A stretch of DNA of 64,000 nt, from contig NZ_CP010836.1 in the NCBI RefSeq assembly GCF_000935025.1, positions 1,612,001 through 1,676,000 on the forward strand, given 5' to 3'. Below are positions 1 to 8,602 of the stretch, one piece after another. The stretch comes from Sphingomonas hengshuiensis (GTDB lineage Bacteria > Pseudomonadota > Alphaproteobacteria > Sphingomonadales > Sphingomonadaceae). The notes under the pieces were generated by a model. It saw only the letters and a program-made list of their open reading frames with translations. It ran no database searches and was not told the origin of the DNA. The stretch's first letter is position 1; each line of letters opens with the position of its first letter. The position numbers were made by a program, and so were the translations under genes.

Positions 1-921
1 GCGGCGGAACGGCGCGGCATCCCTGTGGTCACCATATTGCTGTCCCCGATGCTCCATTTTTCGGCGCACGAGCCGATCCATGCGCAGGAGGCGCCATGGT
101 TGCCGCGCTTCCGGGCGCTGTTCGGGGTGCGCGCGACGCGGGCGGTGCTCGATCTGGGCAAGGCGCGACTGCGGCGCCAGCATCGCGCGATCAGCCGATT
201 CCGCGTCGGGATCGGCCTGCCGCCGCTGAACGCGGATGCGATCATCGACGGGCCGTTGCGCGCCGATCTGGTCGCGTGCCTCTATTCGCCGCTGCTCGGG
301 GCGTTGCCGGTCGACGCGGTGCCGGATGCGTTCATCGCCGGATACACCTTCTACGACGGTGCGGAGCCGATGCCGGCGGACCTCGAGGCGTTCCTCGACC
401 ATGGGCCGCCGCCGATCGTCTTCTCGCTCGGGAGTTTCGCGGCGCATATGGGCACGCGTTTCTACCCGGCGAGCGCGCAGGCCGCACGTGCGCTCGGGCA
501 GCGTGCAGTGCTTCTGGTCGCGCCCGACGATGTGGCGCGCGTGGCGGAGGCGGTCGGGGCCGACGCGGCGGTCCATGTCGCGGGCTATGTGCCGCATTCG
601 CGCATCTTCCCGCGCGCGTCGGCAATCGTCCACCATGGCGGTGTCGGAACGGTGGGGCAGGCGCTGCGCGGCGGCGCCCCCCAACTCGTCGTGCCGTTTT
701 GGGGCGACCAGTTCGACAATGCCGAACGGCTCGTCCGGCTCGGCGTCGCGCGGCGGCTGGACCACCGGCGCTATAGCGCGGCGCGACCGGAACAGGCGCT
801 GGGGGCGTTGCTCGCTCCGGGTGCCGATTATCGGGCCAGGGCTGCCGCCGCCGGCGCCGAAGTCCGTGCGGAGGACGGCGCCGCGGCTACCGCCCGCCGG
901 ATCGCGGCGCTGCTCGGCTAG
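1..921 (+). CDS. UGT/MGT-type glycosyltransferase (5' end outside window)
   Basis: The reading frame is already open at base 1, so the N-terminal acceptor domain is cut off by the window edge; a GTG at 25 is only an internal codon. What remains is the C-terminal nucleotide-sugar-binding half of a GT-B, GT1-like glycosyltransferase. The visible donor-site signature is HHGGVGTVGQALRGGAPQLV followed by PFWGDQFDNAERL, the usual end of macrolide and glycolipid glucosyltransferases. Such enzymes move a sugar from UDP- or dTDP-sugar to a lipid, carotenoid or polyketide acceptor. The acceptor cannot be told from this fragment. The gene ends 5 bp before the convergent methyltransferase gene. The family is secure; the substrate is unknown. 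Confidence 0.85.
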   Translation, partial: AAERRGIPVVTILLSPMLHFSAHEPIHAQEAPWLPRFRALFGVRATRAVLDLGKARLRRQHRAISRFRVGIGLPPLNADAIIDGPLRADLVACLYSPLLGALPVDAVPDAFIAGYTFYDGAEPMPADLEAFLDHGPPPIVFSLGSFAAHMGTRFYPASAQAARALGQRAVLLVAPDDVARVAEAVGADAAVHVAGYVPHSRIFPRASAIVHHGGVGTVGQALRGGAPQLVVPFWGDQFDNAERLVRLGVARRLDHRRYSAARPEQALGALLAPGADYRARAAAAGAEVRAEDGAAATARRIAALLG

Positions 922-925
922 CCGC

Positions 926-1543
926 TCAGTCCTTCCACGCCCACCAAAGCTGTGCGGGGGGCACGTTGCGCCACTCCATCGCATGATCGATGTTGCTGAA
1001 ATGCGGGGTGAGGAAGTTCTTCACCGAAGGGTTGTACTGATAGACCAGGAACGCGCCGCCCTCGCGCAGGATCGCGCGGGTTTCGGAGGCGATCTTGTCG
1101 CCCACGCCCGGCGGAAGCGTGGAGAAGGGGAGGCCCGATGCGATAAAGTCGGCATGCTCGAAGCCATGATCGTTGACGATCTGCTTCACGTCCGCCGCCG
1201 ACCCCAGCACCGCCGAAAAGCGCGGGTCCTCGATCGTCTGCTTCAGATAGCGGATGAAATCGGGGTTTGTGTCGATCACCACCAGCTTGCCGTCGGGCGC
1301 GAGGCGATCGAGAATCGGCTTGGAAAAGGTCCCGACTCCCGGGCCATACTCGACGAACAGCTTGCAATTGTCCCAATCGACTCGGTCGAGCACCTTCCGC
1401 ACGGTATATTGCGACGACGACACGATCGCCCCGACCATCACCGGATTCTTGACGAACCCCTTAAGGAACAGGCCGAAAGGCGACGGCGCGCGTTCGGCGC
1501 GATCACGGGCGCGGCGTTTGGAAGCTGCGGTCGATGCGGACAT
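926..1543 (-). CDS. Class I SAM-dependent methyltransferase, possibly phospholipid N-methyltransferase
   Basis: This 205-residue protein has a Rossmann motif I, VEYGPGVGTFS, followed by an acidic motif II region (KLVVIDTNPDF), so it binds S-adenosylmethionine. The frame is open for 43 more codons upstream, but that stretch is low-complexity. The ATG at 1543 gives the natural start MSASTAASKRRARDR and has an AGGGA tract just upstream. Size and fold match the rRNA adenine dimethylase/PmtA superfamily. The genes for phosphatidylserine decarboxylase and phosphatidylserine synthase lie next door on the other strand. The neighbourhood therefore suggests methylation of phosphatidylethanolamine, but this is inference from context; the sequence alone supports only a class I methyltransferase. 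Confidence 0.7.
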   Translation of the reverse strand: MSASTAASKRRARDRAERAPSPFGLFLKGFVKNPVMVGAIVSSSQYTVRKVLDRVDWDNCKLFVEYGPGVGTFSKPILDRLAPDGKLVVIDTNPDFIRYLKQTIEDPRFSAVLGSAADVKQIVNDHGFEHADFIASGLPFSTLPPGVGDKIASETRAILREGGAFLVYQYNPSVKNFLTPHFSNIDHAMEWRNVPPAQLWWAWKD

Positions 1544-1718
1544 GGGTTTCCCTGGAAATATGACGTTTCTGACAACGGCCTGCGCAAATTTGAACGAACA
1601 ATCAAGCGCAACGGTTGCACGCCTGCGGTAAAGCGTAGGGCATTCGCTTGCACGCAAGGCGCTATTTTGCATGCTGGCGCTCTAGGAAAGCGCGTCGCGT
1701 GCGGCTACACCGGGCGAC

Positions 1719-2447
1719 ATGGCATCGATCGACAAGCCTCCGCTCGGCACCTCGACGGTGAAATGGCGCTTCCCCGAGATTCATCCCGAAGGGCGCAAAT
1801 ATGCGCTGATTGCCGGCGCGATTGCGCTGGCGAGCCTGTTTATCTGGGACTTCATCACCTGGCCCCTGGTGTTCCTCACCGTGGGAGTCGCGGCGTTTTT
1901 CCGCGATCCTGTGCGCGTCACGCCGCAGGAGGAGGGACTGATCGTCTCGCCCGCCGACGGGCTGGTGACGATGATCGAGCGCGTTCCTGTTCCGCCCGAA
2001 CTCGCCGGCCCGCAAGCGTTGGGCAACGCGCCGCTGCTGCGCGTGTCGGTGTTCATGAGCGTGTTCGACGTCCACATTAATCGCACCCCGATCACGGGGA
2101 CCGTCCGCCACGTCATCTACATTTCCGGCAAGTTCATGAACGCCGACTTCGACAAGGCGAGCGAAGAGAATGAGCGCCAGCATGTCCTGGTCGAGGATCG
2201 CCACGGGCTTCGCGTCGGCTTCACCCAGATTGCGGGGCTGGTCGCGCGGCGTATCGTCAGCTTCGTCAAGGCCGGCGACATGGTCGTGGCCGGACAGCGC
2301 ATCGGGCTGATCCGTTTCGGCAGCCGCGTCGATGTCTTTCTGCCCGAAGGCTATGGCTGCACCGTCGCGCTGGGGCAGCGCGCGATTGCCGGCGAAACCA
2401 TCCTCGCGAAAAAGGGCGCACCGGCCGCAACCGGGATCAGCCAGTGA
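1719..2447 (+). CDS. psd: Phosphatidylserine decarboxylase proenzyme
   Basis: The product converts phosphatidylserine to phosphatidylethanolamine at the inner membrane. It is a 242-residue short-type (PSD-A) enzyme with a membrane-spanning hairpin at about residues 28-60. The family motifs FFRDPVR, SPADGLV and FDVHINRTP are present. The self-cleavage site is in [10 protein letters not shown] near residue 205: cleavage before the Ser would leave the pyruvoyl cofactor on the new alpha subunit. Here the site reads FGS-R instead of the common LGS-T, which is seen in the short-type group. It lies just upstream of pssA, the enzyme making its substrate, and is almost certainly co-transcribed with it. 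Confidence 0.95.
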   Translation: MASIDKPPLGTSTVKWRFPEIHPEGRKYALIAGAIALASLFIWDFITWPLVFLTVGVAAFFRDPVRVTPQEEGLIVSPADGLVTMIERVPVPPELAGPQALGNAPLLRVSVFMSVFDVHINRTPITGTVRHVIYISGKFMNADFDKASEENERQHVLVEDRHGLRVGFTQIAGLVARRIVSFVKAGDMVVAGQRIGLIRFGSRVDVFLPEGYGCTVALGQRAIAGETILAKKGAPAATGISQ

Positions 2448-2504
2448 TCGCGATTGCTGGCCTGCGCGCCGGGCCCCGCCACGTTCGCGCGCTGGTGGTC
2501 CTCG

Positions 2505-3332
2505 ATGCTTGAACCTCGATTCCGCCGCCTGCGGCGCAAGGCGGACCGCCCGGCGCGCCCCGATCGCGGGATACCGTTGCGCGCGGTCATTCCCAACACC
2601 GTTACTGCGCTCGCACTCTGTTCCGGGCTGACGGCGATTCGCTTCGCCATCCTCGGCAATTGGGAAGCTGCGGTTCTGATGGTGCTTGCCGCGGCGGTCC
2701 TCGACGGGATTGACGGCCATATCGCCCGCCTCGTGCGCGCCGAGAGTCGGTTCGGCGCCGAACTCGACAGCCTTTCGGACGCGATTTCGTTCGGAGTCGC
2801 GCCCGCGCTCATCCTCTATCTATGGTCGCTTCAGTCGCTGGGGCGGTTCGGGTGGCTCGTCGCGCTGATCCACGCGCTGTTCTGCGCGCTTCGCCTCGCG
2901 CGCTTCAACGCCAATATCGATCGCGAGCAGCAGCCGCATAAATCCGCTGGGTTCCTCACCGGGGTTCCGGCGCCTGCCGGCGCAGGGCTCGCGCTAGCAC
3001 CGCTCTATTTATGGGTGTGGATAGAGGAGCCTGTGCTGCGGTCGCCGCCGTTGGTCGCATGCTGGAGCGTGCTGGTGGCCGTGCTGATGGTGTCGAGCAT
3101 CGCCACCTTCGCACCGAAGGTCCGCCTGCGCCGGAACATCCGGTTCGAAGCGGTTGCGGTCCTTGTCGTGCTGGTCGCCGCGCTCGTTTCGGCGCCATGG
3201 CCGACGCTCGCGGTGCTCGCAATCCTCTACGTCGGATCGATCCCGTTCAGCGTCCGCAGCTATCGCCGCGTCACGCAGCAGCGCGCAGCGACGGCGCTGG
3301 CGGCGTCCGCGCCGGAACCGCCCGCACCGTAA
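2505..3332 (+). CDS. pssA: CDP-diacylglycerol-serine O-phosphatidyltransferase
   Basis: This integral membrane enzyme makes phosphatidylserine from CDP-diacylglycerol and serine. The full CDP-alcohol phosphatidyltransferase signature is present, beginning DGHIAR and ending GAELDSLSD, with the four expected Asp residues. The protein is 275 residues from the ATG at 2505. The frame runs upstream to a TTG at 2454, but the extra 17 residues (LACAPGPATF...) look unconserved and the ATG is preferred. About six to eight hydrophobic segments follow the catalytic loop. Its partner psd lies immediately upstream. Confidence 0.93.
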   Translation: MLEPRFRRLRRKADRPARPDRGIPLRAVIPNTVTALALCSGLTAIRFAILGNWEAAVLMVLAAAVLDGIDGHIARLVRAESRFGAELDSLSDAISFGVAPALILYLWSLQSLGRFGWLVALIHALFCALRLARFNANIDREQQPHKSAGFLTGVPAPAGAGLALAPLYLWVWIEEPVLRSPPLVACWSVLVAVLMVSSIATFAPKVRLRRNIRFEAVAVLVVLVAALVSAPWPTLAVLAILYVGSIPFSVRSYRRVTQQRAATALAASAPEPPAP

Positions 3333-3483
3333 CCCGGGTCAGCCGGGGCGGGACCGCGGGGACGTGCAAAGGGCGCAGGAGCGCCGCGAAGCGTGGCAAT
3401 TGGGGGCGGATGCTCTCCACGAGCGTCCAGACGGCGGCAACGAACGCAGTACCGAACAGCAGCACGACAGCAAATCCAGTCAT
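3271..3483 (-). CDS. Small single-span membrane protein, unknown function
   Basis: This 70-residue frame starts MTGFAVVLLFGTAFVAAVWT, a clear transmembrane segment. A basic, Pro- and Arg-rich tail follows, probably cytoplasmic. The ATG at 3483 has a good ribosome site (GGGGAG with 7 nt spacing on the minus strand). The 3' end overlaps the tail of pssA by 62 bp on the opposite strand. I do not recognise a family. The ribosome site and the sharp hydrophobic segment support a real gene, but a short frame in GC-rich DNA could be chance. Confidence 0.5.
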   Translation of the reverse strand: MTGFAVVLLFGTAFVAAVWTLVESIRPQLPRFAALLRPLHVPAVPPRLTRVTVRAVPARTPPAPSLRAAA

Positions 3484-3756
3484 AACCCGGCTCCCCAAAA
3501 CGCGCCAACAGGCAGGAATCCAAGCGATTCCAACGTGTTGCATTCAGCAGGCGTTCCTTGTCCGCCTTCTGGGCCGCTTATGTTCCGCTAACGTTCCCCT
3601 GTCAAGCGATGTTCTTGGCTTGTTCCGGGGTTGCAATCTCCGTCGTGCCGGGCTAAGCGCGCCGCCTCAAACCCCGCATGGGAAGCATCATAACCCGGTG
3701 CCGGAACTCGTTTCCGGTGTCCGCTTCCCAGAGGCTCAACCGGAAGGAATCATCCT

Positions 3757-4578
3757 ATGGCGGCACCTGTCGTCACCATGCAGCATCTGCTCGAATCGGG
3801 CGCGCACTTCGGCCACCAGACCCACCGCTGGAACCCGAAGATGAAGCCTTACCTCTTCGGCGATCGCAATGGCGTTCACATCATCGACCTCTCGCAGACC
3901 GTGCCGCTGTTCGCGCGTGCGCTCGAATTCGTCAGCTCGACCGTCGCTTCGGGCGGCAAGGTCCTGTTCGTCGGCACCAAGCGCCAGGCGCAGGAGCCGA
4001 TCGCAGAGGCAGCGCGTCGCGCGGGCCAGCATTTCGTCAACCATCGCTGGCTGGGCGGCATGCTCACCAACTGGACGACGATCAGCAAGTCGATCAAGCG
4101 CCTCAAGACGCTCGAAGAGCAGCTGTCGGGCGACACGCACGGCCTGACCAAGAAGGAAGTGCTCCAGCTCACCCGCGAGAAGGACAAGCTCGAGCTTTCG
4201 CTCGGCGGCATTCGCGACATGGGCGGCGTTCCCGACATCATGTTCGTGATCGACGCGAACAAGGAAGAGCTGGCGATCAAGGAAGCCAACACGCTGGGCA
4301 TCCCCGTCGTCGCGATCCTCGATTCGAACGTCTCGCCTGACGGCATCGCATTCCCGGTTCCGGCGAATGACGACGCCAGCCGCGCGATCCGCCTGTACTG
4401 CGAAGCCATCGCCATTGCGGCGACTCGGGGCGGTCAGGAGCGTCAGGCGAATTTCGGTCATGACATCGGCGCGCTGGAAGAGGCTCCGATCGAGCCCGTC
4501 CTGAGCGAGCCGGAGGCGCCCGCGGCGTCGACCGAGCCGGAGACTGCCGTGGAGGGTGAGCGTCAGATCGACGCCTGA
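3757..4578 (+). CDS. rpsB: 30S ribosomal protein S2
   Basis: This is a 273-residue S2, a structural protein of the small subunit that also helps recruit S1. The N-terminal signature [12 protein letters not shown] and the conserved block [11 protein letters not shown] are present. The C-terminus carries an acidic extension of about 35 residues (rich in Glu, Pro and Ala) beyond the E. coli length, common in alphaproteobacteria. The start is fixed by GGAAGGAA upstream of the ATG. The 273 bp upstream, back to the small membrane protein start at 3483, hold no gene that I can support and probably include the promoter for rpsB-tsf. Confidence 0.98.
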   Translation: MAAPVVTMQHLLESGAHFGHQTHRWNPKMKPYLFGDRNGVHIIDLSQTVPLFARALEFVSSTVASGGKVLFVGTKRQAQEPIAEAARRAGQHFVNHRWLGGMLTNWTTISKSIKRLKTLEEQLSGDTHGLTKKEVLQLTREKDKLELSLGGIRDMGGVPDIMFVIDANKEELAIKEANTLGIPVVAILDSNVSPDGIAFPVPANDDASRAIRLYCEAIAIAATRGGQERQANFGHDIGALEEAPIEPVLSEPEAPAASTEPETAVEGERQIDA

Positions 4579-4600
4579 TCCCGTCACGAACACGTAATCG

Positions 4601-4639
4601 GGGCGGGGCAGGGCACACGCACTGCTCCGCCCGACTTTT
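4601..4639 (+). terminator. Intrinsic terminator or attenuator between rpsB and tsf
   Basis: An 11-bp stem pairs GGGCGGGGCAG (4601-4611) with CTGCTCCGCCC (4622-4632), with one G-T wobble. The loop is 10 nt, and TTTT follows at 4636-4639. This is the shape of a rho-independent terminator. It would let part of the transcription stop after rpsB, giving more S2 than EF-Ts. Confidence 0.7.
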
Positions 4640-4656
4640 AAGCTGAGGAATTGGAA

Positions 4657-5586
4657 ATGGCCGAGATCACTGCAGCAGCCGTGAAGGAACTCCGCGAGAA
4701 GAGCGGCGCCGGCATGATGGATTGCAAGAAGGCGCTGAACGAGACCGCCGGAGACATGGATGCCGCCGTCGACTGGCTGCGCACCAAGGGCCTCGCCGCC
4801 GCCGCCAAGAAGTCGAGCCGCACCGCGGCCGAGGGTCTGGTCGGGCTGGCCGTTGCCGGCACCAAGGGCGTTGCGATCGAAGTCAATTCGCAGACCGATT
4901 TCGTCGCGAAGAACGATATTTTCCAGAGCTTCGTCCGCGACGTGACGGCGATCGCGCTCGAAAAGGGCGACGATATCGATGCGATCAAGGCCGCGCCGAT
5001 GGCGTCGGGCGGTTCGGTCGAGGACGTGCTGACCGCGAACATCGCGACGATCGGCGAGAACCAGGTGCTGCGTCGCGCGAAGAAGGTCGAAGTCGGCCAG
5101 GGCGCGATCATCCCCTATGTCCACAATGCGGCGGCCCCCGGGCTTGGCAAGATCGGCGTGCTCGTCGCGCTCGAGAGCGATGCCGGCGTCGACGTGCTCG
5201 AACCGCTGGGCAAGCAGATCGCGATGCATATCGCGGCGGCGTTCCCGCTGGCGCTCGACGAGAGCGGCCTCGACCAGGACGTGATCGAGCGCGAGCGCGC
5301 GATCGCCGCCGAAAAGGCGTCGGAGAGCGGCAAGCCCGCCGACATCGTCGCCAAGATGGTCGAAGGCGCCGTCAAGAAGTTCGCCAAGGAGAATGCGCTG
5401 CTCAGCCAGCTCTTCGTGATGGACGGCAAGACCCCGGTCGCCGACGTCGTCGCCAAGGCGGCGAAGGACGCGGGCGCGTCGATCGTGCTGAAGGACTATG
5501 TCCGCTTCCAGCTCGGCGAGGGCATCGAGAAGGAAGAGAGCGATTTCGCCGCCGAGGTCGCCGCGACCGCCGGCCTGACCAAGTAA
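4657..5586 (+). CDS. tsf: Elongation factor Ts
   Basis: EF-Ts exchanges GDP for GTP on EF-Tu. The protein is 309 residues, and its N-terminal domain carries [18 protein letters not shown], the EF-Ts signature. The core motif SQTDFVAKN (EF-Tu contact) is present near residue 80. A TTG two codons upstream is in frame, but GAGGA at 4645-4649 is spaced for the ATG at 4657. The gene follows rpsB, as in most bacteria, with a terminator-like hairpin between them. Confidence 0.98.
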   Translation: MAEITAAAVKELREKSGAGMMDCKKALNETAGDMDAAVDWLRTKGLAAAAKKSSRTAAEGLVGLAVAGTKGVAIEVNSQTDFVAKNDIFQSFVRDVTAIALEKGDDIDAIKAAPMASGGSVEDVLTANIATIGENQVLRRAKKVEVGQGAIIPYVHNAAAPGLGKIGVLVALESDAGVDVLEPLGKQIAMHIAAAFPLALDESGLDQDVIERERAIAAEKASESGKPADIVAKMVEGAVKKFAKENALLSQLFVMDGKTPVADVVAKAAKDAGASIVLKDYVRFQLGEGIEKEESDFAAEVAATAGLTK

Positions 5587-5593
5587 GCGAGGC

Positions 5594-5626
5594 GCCGGGG
5601 CGTGGCCCCCGCGGGACGGCCCCGGC
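5594..5626 (+). terminator. GC-rich hairpin after tsf
   Basis: GCCGGGGC (5594-5601) pairs perfectly with GCCCCGGC (5619-5626) across a 17-nt loop just downstream of the tsf stop. There is no T-run, so this may be a pause site or a weak terminator. Confidence 0.35.
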
Positions 5627-5702
5627 ATCTCCGCTTGTTACCGCGGCGCGGCACCTCTAAGGTCCGCGCCGCTTCTCTGTACGCCTCGTATGATCGGCCA
5701 TC

Positions 5703-6434
5703 ATGACTGCTCCCCGCTTCCATCGTATCCTTCTCAAGCTGTCGGGCGAGGTCCTGATGGGCCAGGGCCAGTTCGGGATCGACCCCGCGACCTGTGATCG
5801 CGTCGCGGGCGAAGTGAAGGCGGCCAAGCTCGCCGGACATGAAATCTGCATGGTCGTCGGCGGCGGCAATATCTTTCGCGGGCTGGCGGGTGCGGCGCAG
5901 GGCTTCGACCGGGCGAGCGCCGATTATATGGGCATGCTCGCCACGGTGATGAACGCGCTGGCGATGCAGAACGCGCTCGAAAAGGCCGGAGTCGACACCC
6001 GCGTCCAGTCGGCGATCCCGATGGCGTCGGTGTGCGAACCCTATATCCGCCGCCGCGCCGAACGGCATATGGAGAAGGGGCGCGTCGTGATCTTCGCCGC
6101 GGGCACCGGGCTGCCCTTCTTCACCACCGATACCACCGCCGCGCTGCGCGCCGCCGAGATGCAGTGCGATGCGTTGTTCAAGGGCACATCGGTCGACGGC
6201 GTCTATGATGCCGACCCGAAACAGGTGCCCACCGCCAAGCGTTACGACACGCTGGGCTATAACCGCGTCCTTGCCGACAATCTCAAGGTGATGGATGCGT
6301 CGGCAGTCGCGCTGTGCCGCGACAACGACATTCCGATCGTGGTGTTCAACATCCGCGACGAAGGCAATCTTACCGCGGTGCTGGGCGGCCACGGCACGTC
6401 CACGATCGTCCAGAACGAACCCGTTTCCGCATAA
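5703..6434 (+). CDS. pyrH: Uridylate kinase (UMP kinase)
   Basis: The product phosphorylates UMP to UDP with ATP, a committed step of pyrimidine nucleotide synthesis. It is 243 residues of the amino-acid-kinase fold. The phosphate loop KLSGEVLMG (residues 12-20), GGGNIFRG and the C-terminal TDTTAALRA and [12 protein letters not shown] blocks are typical of bacterial hexameric UMP kinases, which are allosterically controlled by GTP and UTP. It sits between tsf and frr, the standard bacterial order. Confidence 0.97.
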   Translation: MTAPRFHRILLKLSGEVLMGQGQFGIDPATCDRVAGEVKAAKLAGHEICMVVGGGNIFRGLAGAAQGFDRASADYMGMLATVMNALAMQNALEKAGVDTRVQSAIPMASVCEPYIRRRAERHMEKGRVVIFAAGTGLPFFTTDTTAALRAAEMQCDALFKGTSVDGVYDADPKQVPTAKRYDTLGYNRVLADNLKVMDASAVALCRDNDIPIVVFNIRDEGNLTAVLGGHGTSTIVQNEPVSA

Positions 6435-6446
6435 AGGAGAGCCTGA

Positions 6447-7004
6447 ATGGCCGCTTATAACAAGGCAGACCTCGAGCGCCGCATGGCCGGCGCGGTCGAG
6501 GCGCTCAAGCACGATCTGCAGGGCCTGCGCACCGGCCGGGCCTCGATCAATCTGCTCGATCCCGTCACCGTCGAAGTGTACGGCTCCAGCATGCCGATCA
6601 CCCAGGTCGCGACCGTGTCGGCGCCCGAGCCGCGGATGCTGTCTGTCCAGGTTTGGGACAAGACCAATGTCGGCCCGGTCGACAAGGCGATCCGTTCGGC
6701 GGGCCTGGGGCTCAACCCCATCGTCGACGGCCAGACTCTGCGCCTGCCGATCCCCGACCTGACCGAGGAACGCCGCAAGGAACTCGCCAAGCTGGCCGGC
6801 AAATATGCCGAGGCGGCGCGCATTGCCGCGCGCAACGTGCGGCGCGACGGCAATGACAGCCTCAAGACCGACGAGAAGAAGGGCGTCTTCTCCGAGGACG
6901 AGCGCAAGCGCCATGAGACCGAGGTCCAGAAGCTGACCGACGCGACGATTGTCGAGATCGATGCCGCTGCCGCCGCCAAGGAAAAGGAAATCCTGGGCAA
7001 GTGA
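6447..7004 (+). CDS. frr: Ribosome recycling factor
   Basis: The factor splits post-termination ribosomes together with EF-G. It is 185 residues, the normal length. It shows the GLRTGRAS helix near the N-terminus, the beta domain with [10 protein letters not shown], and the long-helix motif [22 protein letters not shown] lies 7 nt upstream of the ATG. It follows pyrH by 12 bp and is surely in the same transcript. Confidence 0.98.
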   Translation: MAAYNKADLERRMAGAVEALKHDLQGLRTGRASINLLDPVTVEVYGSSMPITQVATVSAPEPRMLSVQVWDKTNVGPVDKAIRSAGLGLNPIVDGQTLRLPIPDLTEERRKELAKLAGKYAEAARIAARNVRRDGNDSLKTDEKKGVFSEDERKRHETEVQKLTDATIVEIDAAAAAKEKEILGK

Positions 7005-7100
7005 CCTGCTGCGGCGCCCCCCGTCGAGCGCCCGCAGCGCGTGGTGACTGCGGGCAGAGGCGCCCGCGGTCGCCTTTGCGCGTGCCGTTGGCCGGCCGGC

Positions 7101-7832
7101 ATGGCGGCTAAACCTGCCCCCGAACTGCCTGCGTCGTCGGGCCCTCGCCACGTTGCCATCATCATGGATGGCAATGGGCGCTGGGCAAAGGCGCGCTTCC
7201 TGCCGCGCATCGCCGGGCATCGCCAGGGCGTCGAGGCGGTCCGCCGCGTCAGCCGCGCCGCGCGGACGCTCGGGATCGAGGTCCTGACGCTCTACGCCTT
7301 CTCGTCGGAGAATTGGCGCCGCCCGCAAGCCGAGGTCAGCGACCTCATGGGGCTGCTCCGCCATTTCCTCGCCAGCGAACTGGACGAACTGGTGCGCGAA
7401 GGCGTGCGGCTGCGCGTCATCGGGGCATGGCGGCATTTGTCGCCCGATCTCGTCGCGATGATCGACGCGGCGATCGCGCGTACCGCCGCCAATCCCGGCC
7501 CGACTTTGGTGATCGCGCTCAACTATGGCGCGCAGGCGGAGATATTGACCGCGGCCCGGCGGCTTGCCGAACAGGCGCGCGACGGGCTGCTGGACCCTGC
7601 GGACATCGACGAAACCCGTTTCGAATCCGCGCTCGAGACCGCCGACCTGCCGCCGCTCGACCTGCTCATCCGCACCTCGGGCGAGCAAAGGCTGTCGAAC
7701 TTCCTGCTGTGGCAGGCCGCCTATGCCGAGTTGCTCTTCGTCGACACGCTCTGGCCCGATTTCGACGAAAAGACCCTGGCCGCGGCGCTCGCGCAGTTCG
7801 CCCAGCGCCAGCGCCGGTTCGGGGGCCTGTGA
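7101..7832 (+). CDS. uppS: Undecaprenyl diphosphate synthase (cis-prenyltransferase)
   Basis: The enzyme builds the C55 lipid carrier for peptidoglycan and O-antigen from farnesyl diphosphate and isopentenyl diphosphate. It is 243 residues from the ATG at 7101. The frame is open to a GTG at 7041, but that lead is Arg- and Gly-rich and not family-like. The catalytic Asp is in IIMDGNGRWAK (D23). YAFSSENWRRP and the C-terminal RTSGEQRLSNFLLWQ complete the family pattern. Its stop overlaps the proposed GTG start of cdsA. Confidence 0.96.
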   Translation: MAAKPAPELPASSGPRHVAIIMDGNGRWAKARFLPRIAGHRQGVEAVRRVSRAARTLGIEVLTLYAFSSENWRRPQAEVSDLMGLLRHFLASELDELVREGVRLRVIGAWRHLSPDLVAMIDAAIARTAANPGPTLVIALNYGAQAEILTAARRLAEQARDGLLDPADIDETRFESALETADLPPLDLLIRTSGEQRLSNFLLWQAAYAELLFVDTLWPDFDEKTLAAALAQFAQRQRRFGGL

Positions 7833-8602
7833 GCGCGCGCATGTCCGACCTGGCGCCGCGGCTCGGCGTCGCGCTGGCGTTGATCGGGCTTGCGGTTGCG
7901 GCCTTGTGGTTCGGCGGGGTCGTGTTCTGGCTGGTGCTGGTCGTGGCCGGGCTGCTGATGTTGTCCGAATGGGCCGAGCTGAACGGCGCGGGCGAGCGCG
8001 AGAAGCGGCTCGCGCAATATGCGCTGTCGGTGCCGCTGGCGATCCTCGCGCCGATCGCGGCGGGGCCGGGGTTCTTCGCGCTCGGGCTGCTGGTCGGCGC
8101 GTTCTTCTTCATCGCCGCGGCGACGCGCAGCCCGCGACTGGCTGCCGGCGCTTTCTATGTCGGGCTGCCGGTGACGGCGCTGGTGCTGCTGCGCGCGCAG
8201 GAACAGGGGCTGTTGCTGACGTTATGGGCGATGGCGCTGGTCTGGGCGTGCGACACGGGTGCCTATTTCGCCGGACGGGCGATCGGCGGGCCCAAGCTGG
8301 CGCCCGCGATCAGCCCCAACAAGACCTGGGCGGGGTTCCTGGGCGGAGTCGCTGCGGCGACCGCCTTCGCCTTCGTGCTGGTCGCGGTGTTTGCATTGCC
8401 CATCGGGCTCGCGCTCGCGACTCCTTTGCTCGCCGCGCTCTCGCAGGGCGGCGACCTGTTTGAGAGCAACCTCAAGCGGCGCGCGGGGGTCAAGGATTCG
8501 GGAACGCTGCTGCCCGGCCATGGCGGGTTGATGGACCGGCTCGACGGGCTGGTCGTGGTCGCGCCGGTTGCGGCGCTTCTGGTATTGGCGCTCGGGCGGT
8601 GA
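7829..8602 (+). CDS. cdsA: Phosphatidate cytidylyltransferase
   Basis: The enzyme makes CDP-diacylglycerol, the precursor for the pssA product encoded 5 kb upstream. The polytopic protein of about 257 residues ends in the CDS signature SNLKRRAGVKDSG plus LPGHGGLMDRLD (residues about 211-237). Two starts are possible. A GTG at 7829 overlaps the uppS stop as GTGA, matching the style of this operon, and an ATG lies at 7841. I used the GTG because the following gene dxr starts in the same way; neither start has a well-spaced ribosome site. Confidence 0.93.
   Translation: MSARMSDLAPRLGVALALIGLAVAALWFGGVVFWLVLVVAGLLMLSEWAELNGAGEREKRLAQYALSVPLAILAPIAAGPGFFALGLLVGAFFFIAAATRSPRLAAGAFYVGLPVTALVLLRAQEQGLLLTLWAMALVWACDTGAYFAGRAIGGPKLAPAISPNKTWAGFLGGVAAATAFAFVLVAVFALPIGLALATPLLAALSQGGDLFESNLKRRAGVKDSGTLLPGHGGLMDRLDGLVVVAPVAALLVLALGR

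Noticed and set aside
1544..1672. N-terminal 43-residue extension of the methyltransferase
   Set aside because: The extension is not family-like, and the ATG at 1543 has a plausible ribosome site and a natural start.
3736..5628. 630-codon minus-strand frame across rpsB and tsf
   Set aside because: It is antisense to two ribosome-related genes with unmistakable motifs; its own sequence is low complexity.
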